Of a DNA stretch of 64,000 nt, positions 53,839 to 63,976 are shown piece by piece. The position numbers were made by a program, and so were the translations under genes. Each line of letters starts with the position of its first letter. Position 1 is the first letter of the stretch. Source of the stretch: Chitinophaga sp. YR627 (GTDB lineage: Bacteria > Bacteroidota > Bacteroidia > Chitinophagales > Chitinophagaceae); assembly GCF_900114995.1 (NCBI RefSeq), contig NZ_FOUX01000003.1:1-64000 (forward strand), in the 5' to 3' direction. The notes beneath the pieces were generated by a model. It made no database searches. It was not told where the DNA came from and saw only the letters and a program-made list of their open reading frames with translations.

Positions 53839-54882
53839 ATGAGCAAGCTATTGCAAACCCTTACACTGGCAAGCATTACCTGCTTTGCTTTCAGCTCTGC
53901 CACCATCGCGCAGGATAAAAGCGGCGACAAACTGGGAGAGTATGACGAGATAGTTATTAAACGAAACACCAGTAAAGATGGTAAAGTGACCATCGAAATC
54001 AAGGATGGCAATGTCCTGGTTGACGGGGAGAAAATGGATGCTTATAAAGACGGTGATATTTCTGTGTACAGACGTCGCATCCGTCCTGTAGATGGTAATA
54101 CGTTCAATTTCGCGATGCCTCCGGGTGGAGGCGGCATTCAGTTGTTCAATGAGGATGATGAATCCGGTGATAATGTACTGGATATCAAACCAGGTAAAGC
54201 CGTACTGGGTGTCTTTACTGAAAAGAAAGAAGCGGTTGGCGTAACAGTGAAAGAAGTGGCAAAAGGTACCCCTGCAGAGAAAGCTGGTTTACTGGCAGGT
54301 GATGTGATCACTAAAGTGGACGCTGATAAGGTAGACGAACCAAAAGACCTGTTTGAGAAGATCGGTGCGCATGATCCTGGTGATAAAGTAACGATCACTT
54401 ACTTCCGTGATAAAAAAGAAAATACGGCCACTGTGACACTGGATGAAAGAAAAGGTGAAGGTACGCTGGAGCTATTCCCTCATAATGACAGAAACTTCCG
54501 TCGCATGCCCCGTGGTAGTTTTAACTTCGGAGATGGTACGCCGGGTCCGGGATTTCCTGGTCCGGGTTTCAATCGTGACTTCCGTGGTTTCCATGAAAAC
54601 AACGAGGTAAAACTGGGTCTTTCCGTACAGGATACTGAAGATGGTAAAGGTGCAGTGGTACTGAGCGTAGCGCCTGGCTCCGCTGCTGAAAAAGCCGGAT
54701 TTAAAGTCAATGATATCGTTACTGATATTGCAGGCAATGAAATCAGTTCTACCCGCGATGTGGCGAATGCTTATCGTAACAATAAAGATAAAGGAGCTTT
54801 CTCTGCGAAAGTGAAGAGAAACGGTCAGTCAAAAACGCTGGAAGTAAAAGTGCCAAAGAAATTAAACAAAGTGGATCTGTAA
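53839..54882 (+). CDS. Exported protein with two PDZ domains
   Basis: A 347-residue protein with a signal peptide (MSKLLQTLTLASITCFAFSSATIAQ, in part). A beta-rich N-terminal segment precedes PDZ1 (about 120-200: KEVAKGTPAEKAGLLAGDVITKV), a Gly/Pro/Phe-rich linker (GPGFPGPGF) and PDZ2 (about 258-340: VLSVAPGSAAEKAGFKVNDI). There is no trypsin-like domain, so this is not a complete HtrA/DegP; it resembles the PDZ half. It would bind exposed C-termini in the periplasm. Start is the ATG at 53839; the upstream in-frame extension covers the promoter. Confidence 0.85.
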   Translation: MSKLLQTLTLASITCFAFSSATIAQDKSGDKLGEYDEIVIKRNTSKDGKVTIEIKDGNVLVDGEKMDAYKDGDISVYRRRIRPVDGNTFNFAMPPGGGGIQLFNEDDESGDNVLDIKPGKAVLGVFTEKKEAVGVTVKEVAKGTPAEKAGLLAGDVITKVDADKVDEPKDLFEKIGAHDPGDKVTITYFRDKKENTATVTLDERKGEGTLELFPHNDRNFRRMPRGSFNFGDGTPGPGFPGPGFNRDFRGFHENNEVKLGLSVQDTEDGKGAVVLSVAPGSAAEKAGFKVNDIVTDIAGNEISSTRDVANAYRNNKDKGAFSAKVKRNGQSKTLEVKVPKKLNKVDL

Positions 54883-54910
54883 TGATCCGTCTGTGTATTA
54901 TAAAACAAAG

Positions 54911-54938
54911 GGAGCTTCATTTTTGAAGCTCCTTTTTT
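54911..54938. terminator. Intrinsic terminator of the PDZ protein gene
   Basis: GGAGCTTC (54911-54918) pairs with GAAGCTCC (54925-54932), followed by T6. It lies between convergent genes. Confidence 0.85.
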
Positions 54939-54979
54939 ATGCAATAAAAAGATTTCAATTACACCATATCAAAATAACA

Positions 54980-56350
54980 TCACTTCAACAGTCTTTTGAC
55001 CAGCCAGAGTTTATTTTTGAAAGGCGGATATTTCATCGCAATATCGATCCAGGTACCGGTTTTCATAATACTCTTCGGATGGGTAAAAGTATCAAAGCTG
55101 TATTTCCCATGATACTGTCCCATACCACTATTGCCAACACCACCGAAAGGCAGTTCGGGATTGGTAAAATGACCCAGTGTATTGTTGATACAGGCGCCGC
55201 CGAAACGCAGCTGTTCTGTTATCAGCTTCTCTGTCGCCTTACTGCTGGTAAAGAGATACAATGATAATGGATATGGTTGTTGTCTGACTAAATGCATGGC
55301 CTCCTCCAGGGTTGTGTAAGAAATAACCGGCAGAACAGGGCCGAATATTTCTTCCTGCATCACCGGACTATCCCAGGACACATGATCCAATAGGGTAGGG
55401 GCCATAAACAGCTTACTTTCATCTGCTGTTCCACCATGTATGACAGTTCCCTGTGTCAGATATGTCTGTAAAGTTTTTAAGCGTTTTTCATTGATGATGC
55501 GTGCGTAATCAGGACTATTAACTGCCTGCTCTCCGAAGAACTTTACAATCGCTTTTTTCATAGCGGCAATCAGCTCATCTTTCACTTTTGTATGCACCAG
55601 TATATAATCCGGTGCGATACAGGTTTGACCTGCGTTCCAGAACTTACCCCACACGATCCGCTTAGCCGCTACTCTGATATTCGCCTTCTCATCCACTATA
55701 CAGGGCGATTTACCTCCCAGTTCCAATGTAACCGGTGTCAGGTGCGGAGTGGCCATCTCCATTATTTTACGACCGATGGCTGGTCCACCGGTAAAGAATA
55801 CATGATCAAAACGGTGCCGCATCATATCGGGAATGACGGTACTGCCGTCACCTTCCAGAGTAGTAATGTAGGCAGGATCAAAAGTCTCCTTAATCAGTGC
55901 AGCTATCACTGCTGAAGTACGGGGTGTTAACTCGGAAGGTTTTACAATCGCGCAGTTTCCACCCGCTATAGCACCCACCAGCGGGGCCATGATCAGCTGA
56001 AAAGGATAGTTCCAGGGAGCGATAATGAAAACGAGGCCCAGCGGCACCCGGTGTATACGGCTTTTGCTGGGGTACATGGTAAAGGGACTGGTAACCTTTT
56101 CCGGCCGCATCCATTCTCTGAGGTGACTGAGCATATGCCGGATTTCGACATACAGGGTACCTATTTCGCTGCTATATGCCTCTACCGGATGTTTATGCAG
56201 ATCGGCCTGTAAAGCGGCCAGAATGTCCTTTTCCCGCTTTTTAACAGCTGATTTCAGCAGGCGAAGCTGCTGCCTGCGAAATTTATATGACAGGGTTTTA
56301 CCCGACTCGAAAAAGGCCTGTTGTACGTTATAGATCTCCTGGGTATTCAT
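54980..56350 (-). CDS. Aldehyde dehydrogenase, class 3-like
   Basis: A 456-residue NAD(P)-dependent dehydrogenase that oxidises aldehydes to acids. The catalytic residues are Glu210 (LELGGKSP) and Cys244 (NAGQTCIAPDY), with the N-terminal IIAPWNYPF and FTGG nucleotide-site motifs. The short length and C-terminal segment (GMGQYHGKYSFDTFTHPKS) place it with class 3/fatty-aldehyde dehydrogenases, including bacterial coniferyl-aldehyde types. Substrate is not given by context; it is a single gene. Confidence 0.92.
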   Translation of the reverse strand: MNTQEIYNVQQAFFESGKTLSYKFRRQQLRLLKSAVKKREKDILAALQADLHKHPVEAYSSEIGTLYVEIRHMLSHLREWMRPEKVTSPFTMYPSKSRIHRVPLGLVFIIAPWNYPFQLIMAPLVGAIAGGNCAIVKPSELTPRTSAVIAALIKETFDPAYITTLEGDGSTVIPDMMRHRFDHVFFTGGPAIGRKIMEMATPHLTPVTLELGGKSPCIVDEKANIRVAAKRIVWGKFWNAGQTCIAPDYILVHTKVKDELIAAMKKAIVKFFGEQAVNSPDYARIINEKRLKTLQTYLTQGTVIHGGTADESKLFMAPTLLDHVSWDSPVMQEEIFGPVLPVISYTTLEEAMHLVRQQPYPLSLYLFTSSKATEKLITEQLRFGGACINNTLGHFTNPELPFGGVGNSGMGQYHGKYSFDTFTHPKSIMKTGTWIDIAMKYPPFKNKLWLVKRLLK

Positions 56351-56839
56351 ACACCCTGAAAGGTACTGAAAATGACCCAGCTGCCATGAGCGGCCCTATA
56401 CATCACATCAATACAGCTATGACAGAATACAGGTTAAACGCTGGTGTATGCGGAAAATATGGTAAGCCAGGGGCGGTCTGAAAAGAGGATGCCCGGACAG
56501 CATATAGGTCAATGGAGATCTACAGAATAATTTGTAATAGTAAAAAATGAATATATGACTGTAAATGGAGTATCAGATGAGACAGAATATAGGTTGAATG
56601 GTTCTGCAGTACAAGAATACTAAAATTTTGTTAAATTCCAATAAGATTAACAGATTTCCCCTGGCTGACCGGTCATCCCTTTCATTCCGGCAGATCCTCC
56701 GGCCATAAAAAATGTGGCTGAGTCCTTATCTGGTAACGCTTTAGCTGTATTTCCCATCTCCCGCTGCGGGCTACAGATCAATCTGTACTACCTTTCTACC
56801 CTTCATTGTATATATTTGTGCTAATAGCAGAAGATTATC
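56351..56839. other. Gene-free region with three degenerate direct repeats
   Basis: There is no supported gene in these 489 bases. Three loosely similar units, GACAG-x-ATA-x-AGGT followed by an A-rich triplet, start at 56421, 56496 and 56581, about 75-85 bases apart. A -7 box for gatB lies at the right end. The units may be regulator sites or a decayed repeat. Confidence 0.4.
56811..56818 (+). promoter_or_regulatory. -7 promoter box of gatB
   Basis: TATATTTG matches TAnnTTTG and lies 21 bases before the gatB ATG. No TTG is visible in the -33 region. Confidence 0.5.
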
Positions 56840-58294
56840 ATGAGCGCAGCCATCGATTCAGACAAATATGAAGTAGTTATCGGCCTTGAAGTACATGCCC
56901 AGCTACTGACAGAAAGTAAATTATTTTGTGGAGACAGTGCAGCTTTCGGAGGCGCTCCCAATACCCATATCAGCCCGATCACACTGGGTCATCCGGGTAC
57001 CCTTCCAAAACTGAACCGTAAAGCGGTGGAATATGCCATCCGCCTCGGTCTGGCCTGCGGTAGCAGGATTGAGAGGGAGAATTACTTTGCCCGTAAAAAC
57101 TATTTCTATCCGGACCTTCCGAAAGGTTACCAGATATCCCAGCATACAGCGCCCATCTGTGATGGTGGTATCGTTGCCATTCCCGTGGCCGGTGGGCAGC
57201 GGGATATTCAGCTGAACCGTATTCACCTGGAAGAAGATGCCGGTAAGTCCATGCACGACCAGGACCCTTCATTTACGATGGTGGATTACAACCGTGCAGG
57301 AGTACCATTGGTAGAGATCGTGACCGAACCGGCACTGCATAGCAGTGATGAGGTATATTCCTTCCTGACCACCCTCCGCAGACTTGTACGCTGGCTGGAC
57401 GTTTGTGACGGCAATATGGAAGAAGGCAGTATGCGTTGCGACGCCAATATTTCCATCCGTCTGAAGGGAGAGACCAAACTGGGCACAAAAGTCGAAGTAA
57501 AGAACCTGAACTCTATCCGTAACGTAAAACGTGCGGTAGAGGGTGAAATAAAACGCCAGATCTCCATCGTGGAAGAAGGCGGCACCATCCTGCAGGAAAC
57601 CAGGAGTTTTGATGCCGGTAACGGTACATCTTTCTCCCTGCGTTCCAAAGAAGAAGCGAATGACTATCGCTACTTCCCGGAACCAGACCTGGCGCCTTTC
57701 CACCTGACAGAAGACTACCTCGATCAGCTGTTAAAGGCTTTACCGGAACTGCCGGAAGCAATGGTAGAACGTTATGTCAGCCAGTACGGACTGCCTGATT
57801 ATGACGCACGTGTACTGTGTGATGATAAAGCAACGGCTGATTACTATGAGCAGGTAGTGGCGGTTACTCCTAAACACAAGGCAGTGGCGAACTGGCTCTT
57901 AGGTCCGGTAAAATCCACCCTGAACGAACAGGGCGCTGCTATCAGTGATTTCGCGCTGTCACCTGCTGCGCTGGCAGGTCTCATACAGCTGGTAGAAGAT
58001 GGTAAAGTGAACTTTTCCATCGCATCTTCCCGCATCTTTCCGGAACTGCTGCAAAACACCGCAGAAAAACCACTGGATATAGCAACAAGACTGAACCTCC
58101 TGCAGGATAACAACGCCGGCAGCATCGCACCGATCATTGACGAGGTCCTGTCAAAATATCCGGATAAGGTGGCAGAATTCCGTAAAGGTAAAAAAGGTCT
58201 GATGGCCCTCTTTGTCGGAGAAGTAATGAAGCTCTCCAAAGGCAAGGCCGATCCTAAACTGACCAACCAATTACTTGCTGAAAAACTGAAATAA
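56840..58294 (+). CDS. gatB: Aspartyl/glutamyl-tRNA amidotransferase subunit B
   Basis: A 484-residue subunit of GatCAB, which converts Glu-tRNA-Gln (and Asp-tRNA-Asn) to the amidated form. It has the family N-terminus EVVIGLEVHAQLLTESKLFC, the zinc-site region, NYFYPDLPKGYQISQ and NRAGVPLVEIVTEP. The C-terminal helical/YqeY-type domain (KVNFSIASSRIFPELL) is complete. gatA and gatC are elsewhere. The TlpA-like lipoprotein gene follows by 15 bases. Confidence 0.97.
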   Translation: MSAAIDSDKYEVVIGLEVHAQLLTESKLFCGDSAAFGGAPNTHISPITLGHPGTLPKLNRKAVEYAIRLGLACGSRIERENYFARKNYFYPDLPKGYQISQHTAPICDGGIVAIPVAGGQRDIQLNRIHLEEDAGKSMHDQDPSFTMVDYNRAGVPLVEIVTEPALHSSDEVYSFLTTLRRLVRWLDVCDGNMEEGSMRCDANISIRLKGETKLGTKVEVKNLNSIRNVKRAVEGEIKRQISIVEEGGTILQETRSFDAGNGTSFSLRSKEEANDYRYFPEPDLAPFHLTEDYLDQLLKALPELPEAMVERYVSQYGLPDYDARVLCDDKATADYYEQVVAVTPKHKAVANWLLGPVKSTLNEQGAAISDFALSPAALAGLIQLVEDGKVNFSIASSRIFPELLQNTAEKPLDIATRLNLLQDNNAGSIAPIIDEVLSKYPDKVAEFRKGKKGLMALFVGEVMKLSKGKADPKLTNQLLAEKLK

Positions 58295-58309
58295 TTATAA
58301 CTGAAGAAT

Positions 58310-59455
58310 ATGAAGAAACTTGCTTTATGGGCAGCCACCGGGTTATTCCTGGCCAGCTGTTCACAACAAACTGAGAAAGGCGATTTTACGATCAACGCAC
58401 ATATAGACAACGCTCCTTTAGGTACAATCTATCTGGAAGAGCTGACCACGGAAGAAGTGAAAGTAGTGGATACTGCGGTTATCAAAGACGCCAGCGGAAA
58501 ATTCACACTGAAAGGTATGCTGCCTGAACAGGCCTTATACCGCATCCGTTTCGGAGAAACAAGCCGCCTGATCCCGTTAGGCCTGGATGCAGGTACAATG
58601 AGCATTACCGGTGACTTCAATCACCTGGATCAGCTGAAGATCGAAAACTCTGAAGCAACTGTAGAAATTCAGCAACTGCTGAATGAAGCAAGTGCAAAAG
58701 ATAAAGCACTCTCTGCTGAAATGCAGGCATTGGATAGTCTGCATCAGGTAAAAACACCGGATAGCGTACTGCAACCAAGAGTAGCCGCTTTCCAGGCTAA
58801 ACAGGAAGACTTTAAGAAGTTCCTGGTAAAATCAGCTACAGAAACAAAATCTCCTGCTGTTGCTGCATTTGCGATGAGCATTATCGGCCCGCAGGTGCTG
58901 CTGGAAGATCCTAAAACAGTAGAAGAAATTAAAAAGCATTTCCCTGAGAATACCCTCATCGTAAGCTTTGCCGATAAACTGAAACAGGGTGCACAACAGA
59001 CAGAAGAACCAGGAGAAGAAGCCAACATGTCTACTGTAAAGATAGGCCAGGCTGCTCCTGATTTCACACTGCCTGATCCGGCAGGAAAACCTGTCAGCCT
59101 CAGTTCTTTCAAAGGAAAATATGTACTGGTTGATTTCTGGGCCAGCTGGTGTAAACCCTGCCGTATGGAAAATCCTAACGTCGTAATGGCTTACAATAAG
59201 TTCAAAAGCAAAAACTTCACCGTACTGGGTGTATCACTCGATAAAACAAAAGGTAAATGGGAAGAAGCAATTCAGGCAGATGGTCTGACATGGACACATG
59301 TAAGCGATCTGAAATTCTGGGATTCGCAGGTAGTGCCTTTATATGGCATTAATTCCATCCCTTCCAACATGTTGATCGACCCACAGGGTAAAGTGCTCGC
59401 AATCGGCCTGAGAGGCCCTGCGCTGGAGTCTAAATTACAGGAAGTACTACAGTAA
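58310..59455 (+). CDS. TlpA-like thiol-disulfide lipoprotein with DUF4369 domain
   Basis: A 381-residue lipoprotein (lipobox LAS-C, Cys17). The N-terminal half is the DUF4369 beta domain (INAHIDNAPLGTIYLEEL), the middle is helical, and the C-terminal third is an AhpC/TSA-thioredoxin domain with the active site WASWCKPCR (W280 to R285, Cys281 and Cys284). It should reduce disulfides on the periplasmic face. Such proteins are common in Bacteroidota. It probably shares a transcript with gatB and ends at a strong terminator. Confidence 0.92.
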   Translation: MKKLALWAATGLFLASCSQQTEKGDFTINAHIDNAPLGTIYLEELTTEEVKVVDTAVIKDASGKFTLKGMLPEQALYRIRFGETSRLIPLGLDAGTMSITGDFNHLDQLKIENSEATVEIQQLLNEASAKDKALSAEMQALDSLHQVKTPDSVLQPRVAAFQAKQEDFKKFLVKSATETKSPAVAAFAMSIIGPQVLLEDPKTVEEIKKHFPENTLIVSFADKLKQGAQQTEEPGEEANMSTVKIGQAAPDFTLPDPAGKPVSLSSFKGKYVLVDFWASWCKPCRMENPNVVMAYNKFKSKNFTVLGVSLDKTKGKWEEAIQADGLTWTHVSDLKFWDSQVVPLYGINSIPSNMLIDPQGKVLAIGLRGPALESKLQEVLQ

Positions 59456-59473
59456 TATCAACTGCTGATAAAG

Positions 59474-59507
59474 AAAAAGCGTCCGCCATTGGCGAGACGC
59501 TTTTTTT
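59474..59507. terminator. Bidirectional intrinsic terminator
   Basis: The stem GCGTC-x-GCC / GGC-x-GACGC region (59479-59487 with 59491-59500) is flanked by A5 on the left and T7 on the right. It serves the TlpA-like gene and possibly the convergent SusD gene. Confidence 0.85.
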
Positions 59508-59526
59508 ATTTATTGGTCGACCACAA

Positions 59527-60936
59527 TTATTTTTTATACCCCGGATTCTGTTCGATGTTCAGATTCACATCGATCTCACGTTGTGGTATCGGGAAGATCG
59601 CAGTAGGAGAGTTCGCCTCAATCGTACATCTTGGCGTATTCAGCTGCGCCGGATTGTTACAGGTAGTACGTACAATACTCAGCTTATTCCTCAGCAGATC
59701 AAAGTAACGATGGCCTTCAAACATAAATTCCACACGCTTCTCCTTCAATACGGCTGTCAGCACATTAGCATCAGGTACGTTTTCAAGTGCTGTCAAATTA
59801 CGATGTGCACGAATCTCATTTACATCTGCCAGCGCCAGCGCATAACTACCGGTTTTAGCGTATGCTTCTGCACGGATCAGGTATAATTCGGATATGCGCA
59901 GCACCTTGATACTGTACAAACCAGATATACCATCCTGTCCGGAGAACTTGTTATTCTGGAATTCAGAAGGACTACCACTGAATTCAGATACGAATACATT
60001 TCTCGCATCAGCTGTTTCCAGCACATTCTTCAGGTCAGGAGACACCCTGATATCTCCATAACCCGGCTTCAGATAAATACGGCCAAGGTTATCAGAACCT
60101 AAACTTTCATTACTGAGTATTCTGAGCGTAAAGATATCTTCAGTAGTACCGGGTGTATTATAAAAATTTGCCAGGGTATTTGCAGGCGCGATACTATAAC
60201 CCGCGTTGATCACTTCTGTAGCAGCAGTGATAGCAGCAGCGTCATCTCCTTTGTACAGATGTACCCTTGCCAGTAATGCGCTTGCAGCATAGGAACTGGC
60301 AACATAAGGCGTATTCCTGGTTTTAGCCAGTAAATCTCTGGCAGTTGTCAGATCAGCAATGATCTGTTTGTATACCTCGTCAACAGTATTTCTTTTTGGC
60401 GAACCGACTTCAAATTTTGTTATCAATGGTACGCCAAGGGTACCGCCTCCACCAACTGCATAAGGCGTTGAAAACACACGCAGCAGATCGAAATGACCAA
60501 GCGCTCTTACAAACAATGCCTGCCCCAGTGCACTGTTCTTTTCTTCTGTTGTACCATCTTCAAGCTGCGGCACGCTATTGATAATGTTATTTGCACGTAA
60601 GATCACCGCATACACCCTGTTCCATACACCTGTTACATCAACATCAGCCACCAGCCAGCTCAGACGCCAGCTTGAAAGAAAACGGTTACTGTTACTTAAA
60701 GAAAGGTATACGTTATCAGCAGCTATTTCCGGCATCACCAGATAGTTCCTGCCATAATATTCAGTCCCTCTCAGACCTTCATACATACCGTTTACAGCAG
60801 CATTAACACCCTGTATTGTTTTCAATGCATCCGCAGTTGGTAATTTATCTGCCGGATAAAGGTCCAGTTGTTTGTTACAGCCCTGATTGACTACAAGCAG
60901 CACTGCCATTAATATCGGGAAAAATAATTGTTTCAT
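59527..60936 (-). CDS. SusD/RagB-type outer-membrane lipoprotein
   Basis: A 469-residue lipoprotein (lipobox NQG-C, Cys20) of the classic SusD family. TPR-like helices, KVLRISELYLIRAEAYAKTG and the closing VEFMFEGHRYFDLLR are present. It is encoded 19 bases after the SusC gene and would form the ligand-capturing lid of that transporter. No glycan enzyme follows within the window, and the downstream terminator at 59474-59507 appears to end the operon. Confidence 0.93.
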   Translation of the reverse strand: MKQLFFPILMAVLLVVNQGCNKQLDLYPADKLPTADALKTIQGVNAAVNGMYEGLRGTEYYGRNYLVMPEIAADNVYLSLSNSNRFLSSWRLSWLVADVDVTGVWNRVYAVILRANNIINSVPQLEDGTTEEKNSALGQALFVRALGHFDLLRVFSTPYAVGGGGTLGVPLITKFEVGSPKRNTVDEVYKQIIADLTTARDLLAKTRNTPYVASSYAASALLARVHLYKGDDAAAITAATEVINAGYSIAPANTLANFYNTPGTTEDIFTLRILSNESLGSDNLGRIYLKPGYGDIRVSPDLKNVLETADARNVFVSEFSGSPSEFQNNKFSGQDGISGLYSIKVLRISELYLIRAEAYAKTGSYALALADVNEIRAHRNLTALENVPDANVLTAVLKEKRVEFMFEGHRYFDLLRNKLSIVRTTCNNPAQLNTPRCTIEANSPTAIFPIPQREIDVNLNIEQNPGYKK

Positions 60937-60955
60937 AGCTTATCAGTTACCAGGA

Positions 60956-63900
60956 TTAGAAGTTAATGTTTGCGCCGAATGTGATGCTCTTTGAAGGTGG
61001 ATATCTGAAGAATTCCATCGCACTGATATCCTGCTCAGGATCCCATCCTGTATAGCTGGTCCAGGTAGCAAGATTTGCTGCCTGTGCATAGAGTTTTACA
61101 CTGGTGAAGCTGGCAGCTTTGACCCATCTTGCAGGCAGACTGTAACTCAGGTTAATATTTCTGAGACGCAGGAAAGATCCATTTTCCAGATATCGTGTTG
61201 ACAATGCAGAGTTGGCATTCTTATTACCACCCGGAATAGGTTTAGGTCTGTCTGCAATGTCGCCTGGTTTACGCCAGTAATTCTCAGCAGTCAGTTTATC
61301 ATATCCGTATCCGAAATAAGCACCATCGGCATCACCCAATATTCTTGTTCTGTTAAGAATTTTGTTGCCTGTTACTGCGTAGAAGAATACAGAAACACCA
61401 ATTCCTTTATACTGGAAAGTGTTTGTCAGACCACCGGTAAATTTCGGCTGACTATTACCCACAATCCTTCTTTCCGCAAGGTTGATATTATTGGTTGTTT
61501 TACCGTCAGCAGTATACCATAACGGATCACCATTCTGAGGATCTACACCTGCCCATTCATTGAGGTACCAGCTTTGCACCGGATGTCCTACTCTATGTAA
61601 CTGTGTACTGTTTGCGCCAGCTACATCACGGCCCATGAACAGCGATGTGACCTTATTTCTGTTCATACCAATATTGAGCTCTGTCGTCCAGCTGAAACCA
61701 CCTTTATCCTGAAAGTTTTTAGAGGAGATCAATGCCTCAATACCTTTATTTTCCAATGAACCGATGTTGGCCATCTGCGTAGTAAATCCACTGGTAGAAG
61801 ATACTGGTGTGTTCAGCAGCAAACCATCTGTCTTACGTTGATAAACATCTATCGTTGCTGTGATGGCACCCTTCAGCAAGGCAAGATCCAGACCGATATT
61901 GAAAGACTTATTTTTCTCCCATGTCAGATCAACGTTACCAATTGTGTTAGGCGCATTACCAGGTGCTCCGTTGTAGGAAGTACCATAGTCATACAATGCA
62001 CGGGCTACGAAGTTATCTATCGTACCAAAATCAGCGTTCCCTGTCTGACCATAGCTTAAGCGAAGTTTCAGATCAGAAAACACCTCCTGCGATTTCATGA
62101 ATTCCTCTTCTATCAATCTCCAGGAAGCACCTACAGAGAAGAACGTACCATAGCGGGTATTCGCACCAAAACGCGAAGAACCATCTGTTCTGAAACCAAC
62201 GCTCAGATTATATTTCTGTCTGAAGGAATAATTCAACTGTCCCATATAAGACAGGAATGTATAATCAGTGGCATTACCGCCTACAGCCTGCGGAGTAGCA
62301 GTGATATCAAGCACTTTCAGGTCACTGCCGATAATACCAATACCTTCCGCACTGAATGATCTTGACTTAAAACGGTTGTATTCTGTCAGGGCCAGATAAT
62401 CCAGCTGATGTTCCTCGCCGATATCGAAATTACCGCTCAGTGAAAACTGATTTGTCACTGTGGAGGCCTTTACATTCTGATTATATACGCTTCCGCTTTT
62501 CAACGGATCAGCAGCATTGTATCCATCACCGGTAGTAGGATCATAGAACAGATTAGCTTCTGTATTTACCATATCGAGATTGACTCTTTCCTGTACTTTC
62601 AACCAGTCGAATATGCGGTAGGAAACAGTGGCGCCACCAAGACCACGGAAGTTGGATAATTTCTTGTCGTTCCTGTAAACAGAATACAGGAAGTTATCTC
62701 CGCTGGCAGCATTAAAATCGGATTCAAGACCGGTATACAGTGAACCGTCAGGTTTGTAAGGACTCTGGAATGGAGAAACGAAGTATGCACCCAACAGGGG
62801 ACTGGCGTAATAGTTACCGCCCATTGCACTTCTGGCGTCGCCTTGTGAAAGGTTGAGATTCATCGCGATATCCAGTCTGTCGTTTACCTTCTGCGATACA
62901 TTGGAAATGATCGTATATCGTTTCAGACCGGAGTTGATCAATGTTCCTTCCTGATCATTATAACCAGCGGAAATGTACAATTTTGTTTTCTCGCTACCAC
63001 CGGAAGCAGAGATACCATAGTCCTGCATCTTAGCCGTACGGAAACCGGCGTCACGCCAGTTAAAACCTGTTGCCAGCAGCGAAGCGGGGAACTCCGCATC
63101 AATTTCTGCCGGTGTAAAATCATTCAACGCCAATACATCCCGATTATAAGCATAGCTTGCTGCGGGACTTAGCAGGTCGGATTTACCAAAGCTCGGTTTG
63201 GCAGTACCATATTGCGCACGCGCACCGAATGTAGTAACACCTGTTTTTCCTTTTTTTGTGTTAATAACGATCACACCGTTGGCGCCTCTGGAACCATACA
63301 TCGCAGTTGCAGCCGCATCTTTCAGGATATTGATAGTTTCAACATCATTAGGATTCAGGTTAGCCAGGAGGTCATTGGATTGCAGCGCAAGGTCGCCACT
63401 TTTATTGACGTCACGGCCATCTACGATGATACCATCGATCACATAAAGCGGCGCAGCGCTGGCACTAATGGAGCCGACACCGCGGATACGCACATTCTGT
63501 ACAGAACCCGGCTGACCGGAAGCGCCGCCAACAAATACGCCGGCTGCCTGTCCCTGCAGGGCCTGATTGATATCAACAAGCGGTGTGTTGGCCAGCTTCT
63601 CCGCTGTGACCTCAGCGACTGCACTTACCTTTTTTACCCTGTTGGTATTGATATAACCGGTGGCAATGTATTCAGTAAGTGTATTGTCCGCAACCAGTGA
63701 TACATTAACTGTATTACTATTATCAGGTTTCACGGTTTGCTGGGTAAAGCCAACACTTGAAATAACCAATGTCTGCGTACCGGAAATATCGATGCTGAAG
63801 TTTCCACTCAGATCGGTCGCAGTTCCTTTATTGGTTCCCTGTATTCTGACAGTGGCATAGGGTACGGCAGCGCCGTCTTTTGAGTCAGTTACCTTGCCTT

Positions 63901-63976
63901 TAATCGTTCGTGTTTGGGCATACGCGGTCATCCCGCTGATGGCCACGAATAGCCATAGGAGTAAAGTGTGTTTCAT
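60956..63976 (-). CDS. SusC/RagA-type TonB-dependent outer-membrane receptor
   Basis: A 1006-residue receptor. The signal peptide ends TAYAQ. A carboxypeptidase-regulatory-like domain follows (about 22-105: IKGKVTDSKDGAAVPYATVRIQG), then a TonB-box-like EYIATGY and the plug with the SusC signature MYGSRGANGVIVINTKKG (about residues 223-240). The barrel ends SKSITFGANINF. No STN domain. The start ATG is 24 bases from the window edge, so promoter and upstream regulators are not visible. Confidence 0.94.
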   Translation of the reverse strand: MKHTLLLWLFVAISGMTAYAQTRTIKGKVTDSKDGAAVPYATVRIQGTNKGTATDLSGNFSIDISGTQTLVISSVGFTQQTVKPDNSNTVNVSLVADNTLTEYIATGYINTNRVKKVSAVAEVTAEKLANTPLVDINQALQGQAAGVFVGGASGQPGSVQNVRIRGVGSISASAAPLYVIDGIIVDGRDVNKSGDLALQSNDLLANLNPNDVETINILKDAAATAMYGSRGANGVIVINTKKGKTGVTTFGARAQYGTAKPSFGKSDLLSPAASYAYNRDVLALNDFTPAEIDAEFPASLLATGFNWRDAGFRTAKMQDYGISASGGSEKTKLYISAGYNDQEGTLINSGLKRYTIISNVSQKVNDRLDIAMNLNLSQGDARSAMGGNYYASPLLGAYFVSPFQSPYKPDGSLYTGLESDFNAASGDNFLYSVYRNDKKLSNFRGLGGATVSYRIFDWLKVQERVNLDMVNTEANLFYDPTTGDGYNAADPLKSGSVYNQNVKASTVTNQFSLSGNFDIGEEHQLDYLALTEYNRFKSRSFSAEGIGIIGSDLKVLDITATPQAVGGNATDYTFLSYMGQLNYSFRQKYNLSVGFRTDGSSRFGANTRYGTFFSVGASWRLIEEEFMKSQEVFSDLKLRLSYGQTGNADFGTIDNFVARALYDYGTSYNGAPGNAPNTIGNVDLTWEKNKSFNIGLDLALLKGAITATIDVYQRKTDGLLLNTPVSSTSGFTTQMANIGSLENKGIEALISSKNFQDKGGFSWTTELNIGMNRNKVTSLFMGRDVAGANSTQLHRVGHPVQSWYLNEWAGVDPQNGDPLWYTADGKTTNNINLAERRIVGNSQPKFTGGLTNTFQYKGIGVSVFFYAVTGNKILNRTRILGDADGAYFGYGYDKLTAENYWRKPGDIADRPKPIPGGNKNANSALSTRYLENGSFLRLRNINLSYSLPARWVKAASFTSVKLYAQAANLATWTSYTGWDPEQDISAMEFFRYPPSKSITFGANINF

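Noticed and set aside
56421-56600. Short peptides encoded by the repeats before gatB
   Set aside because: The three repeat units fall in different frames and give peptides of 6-20 residues with no shared sequence, so coding is not supported.
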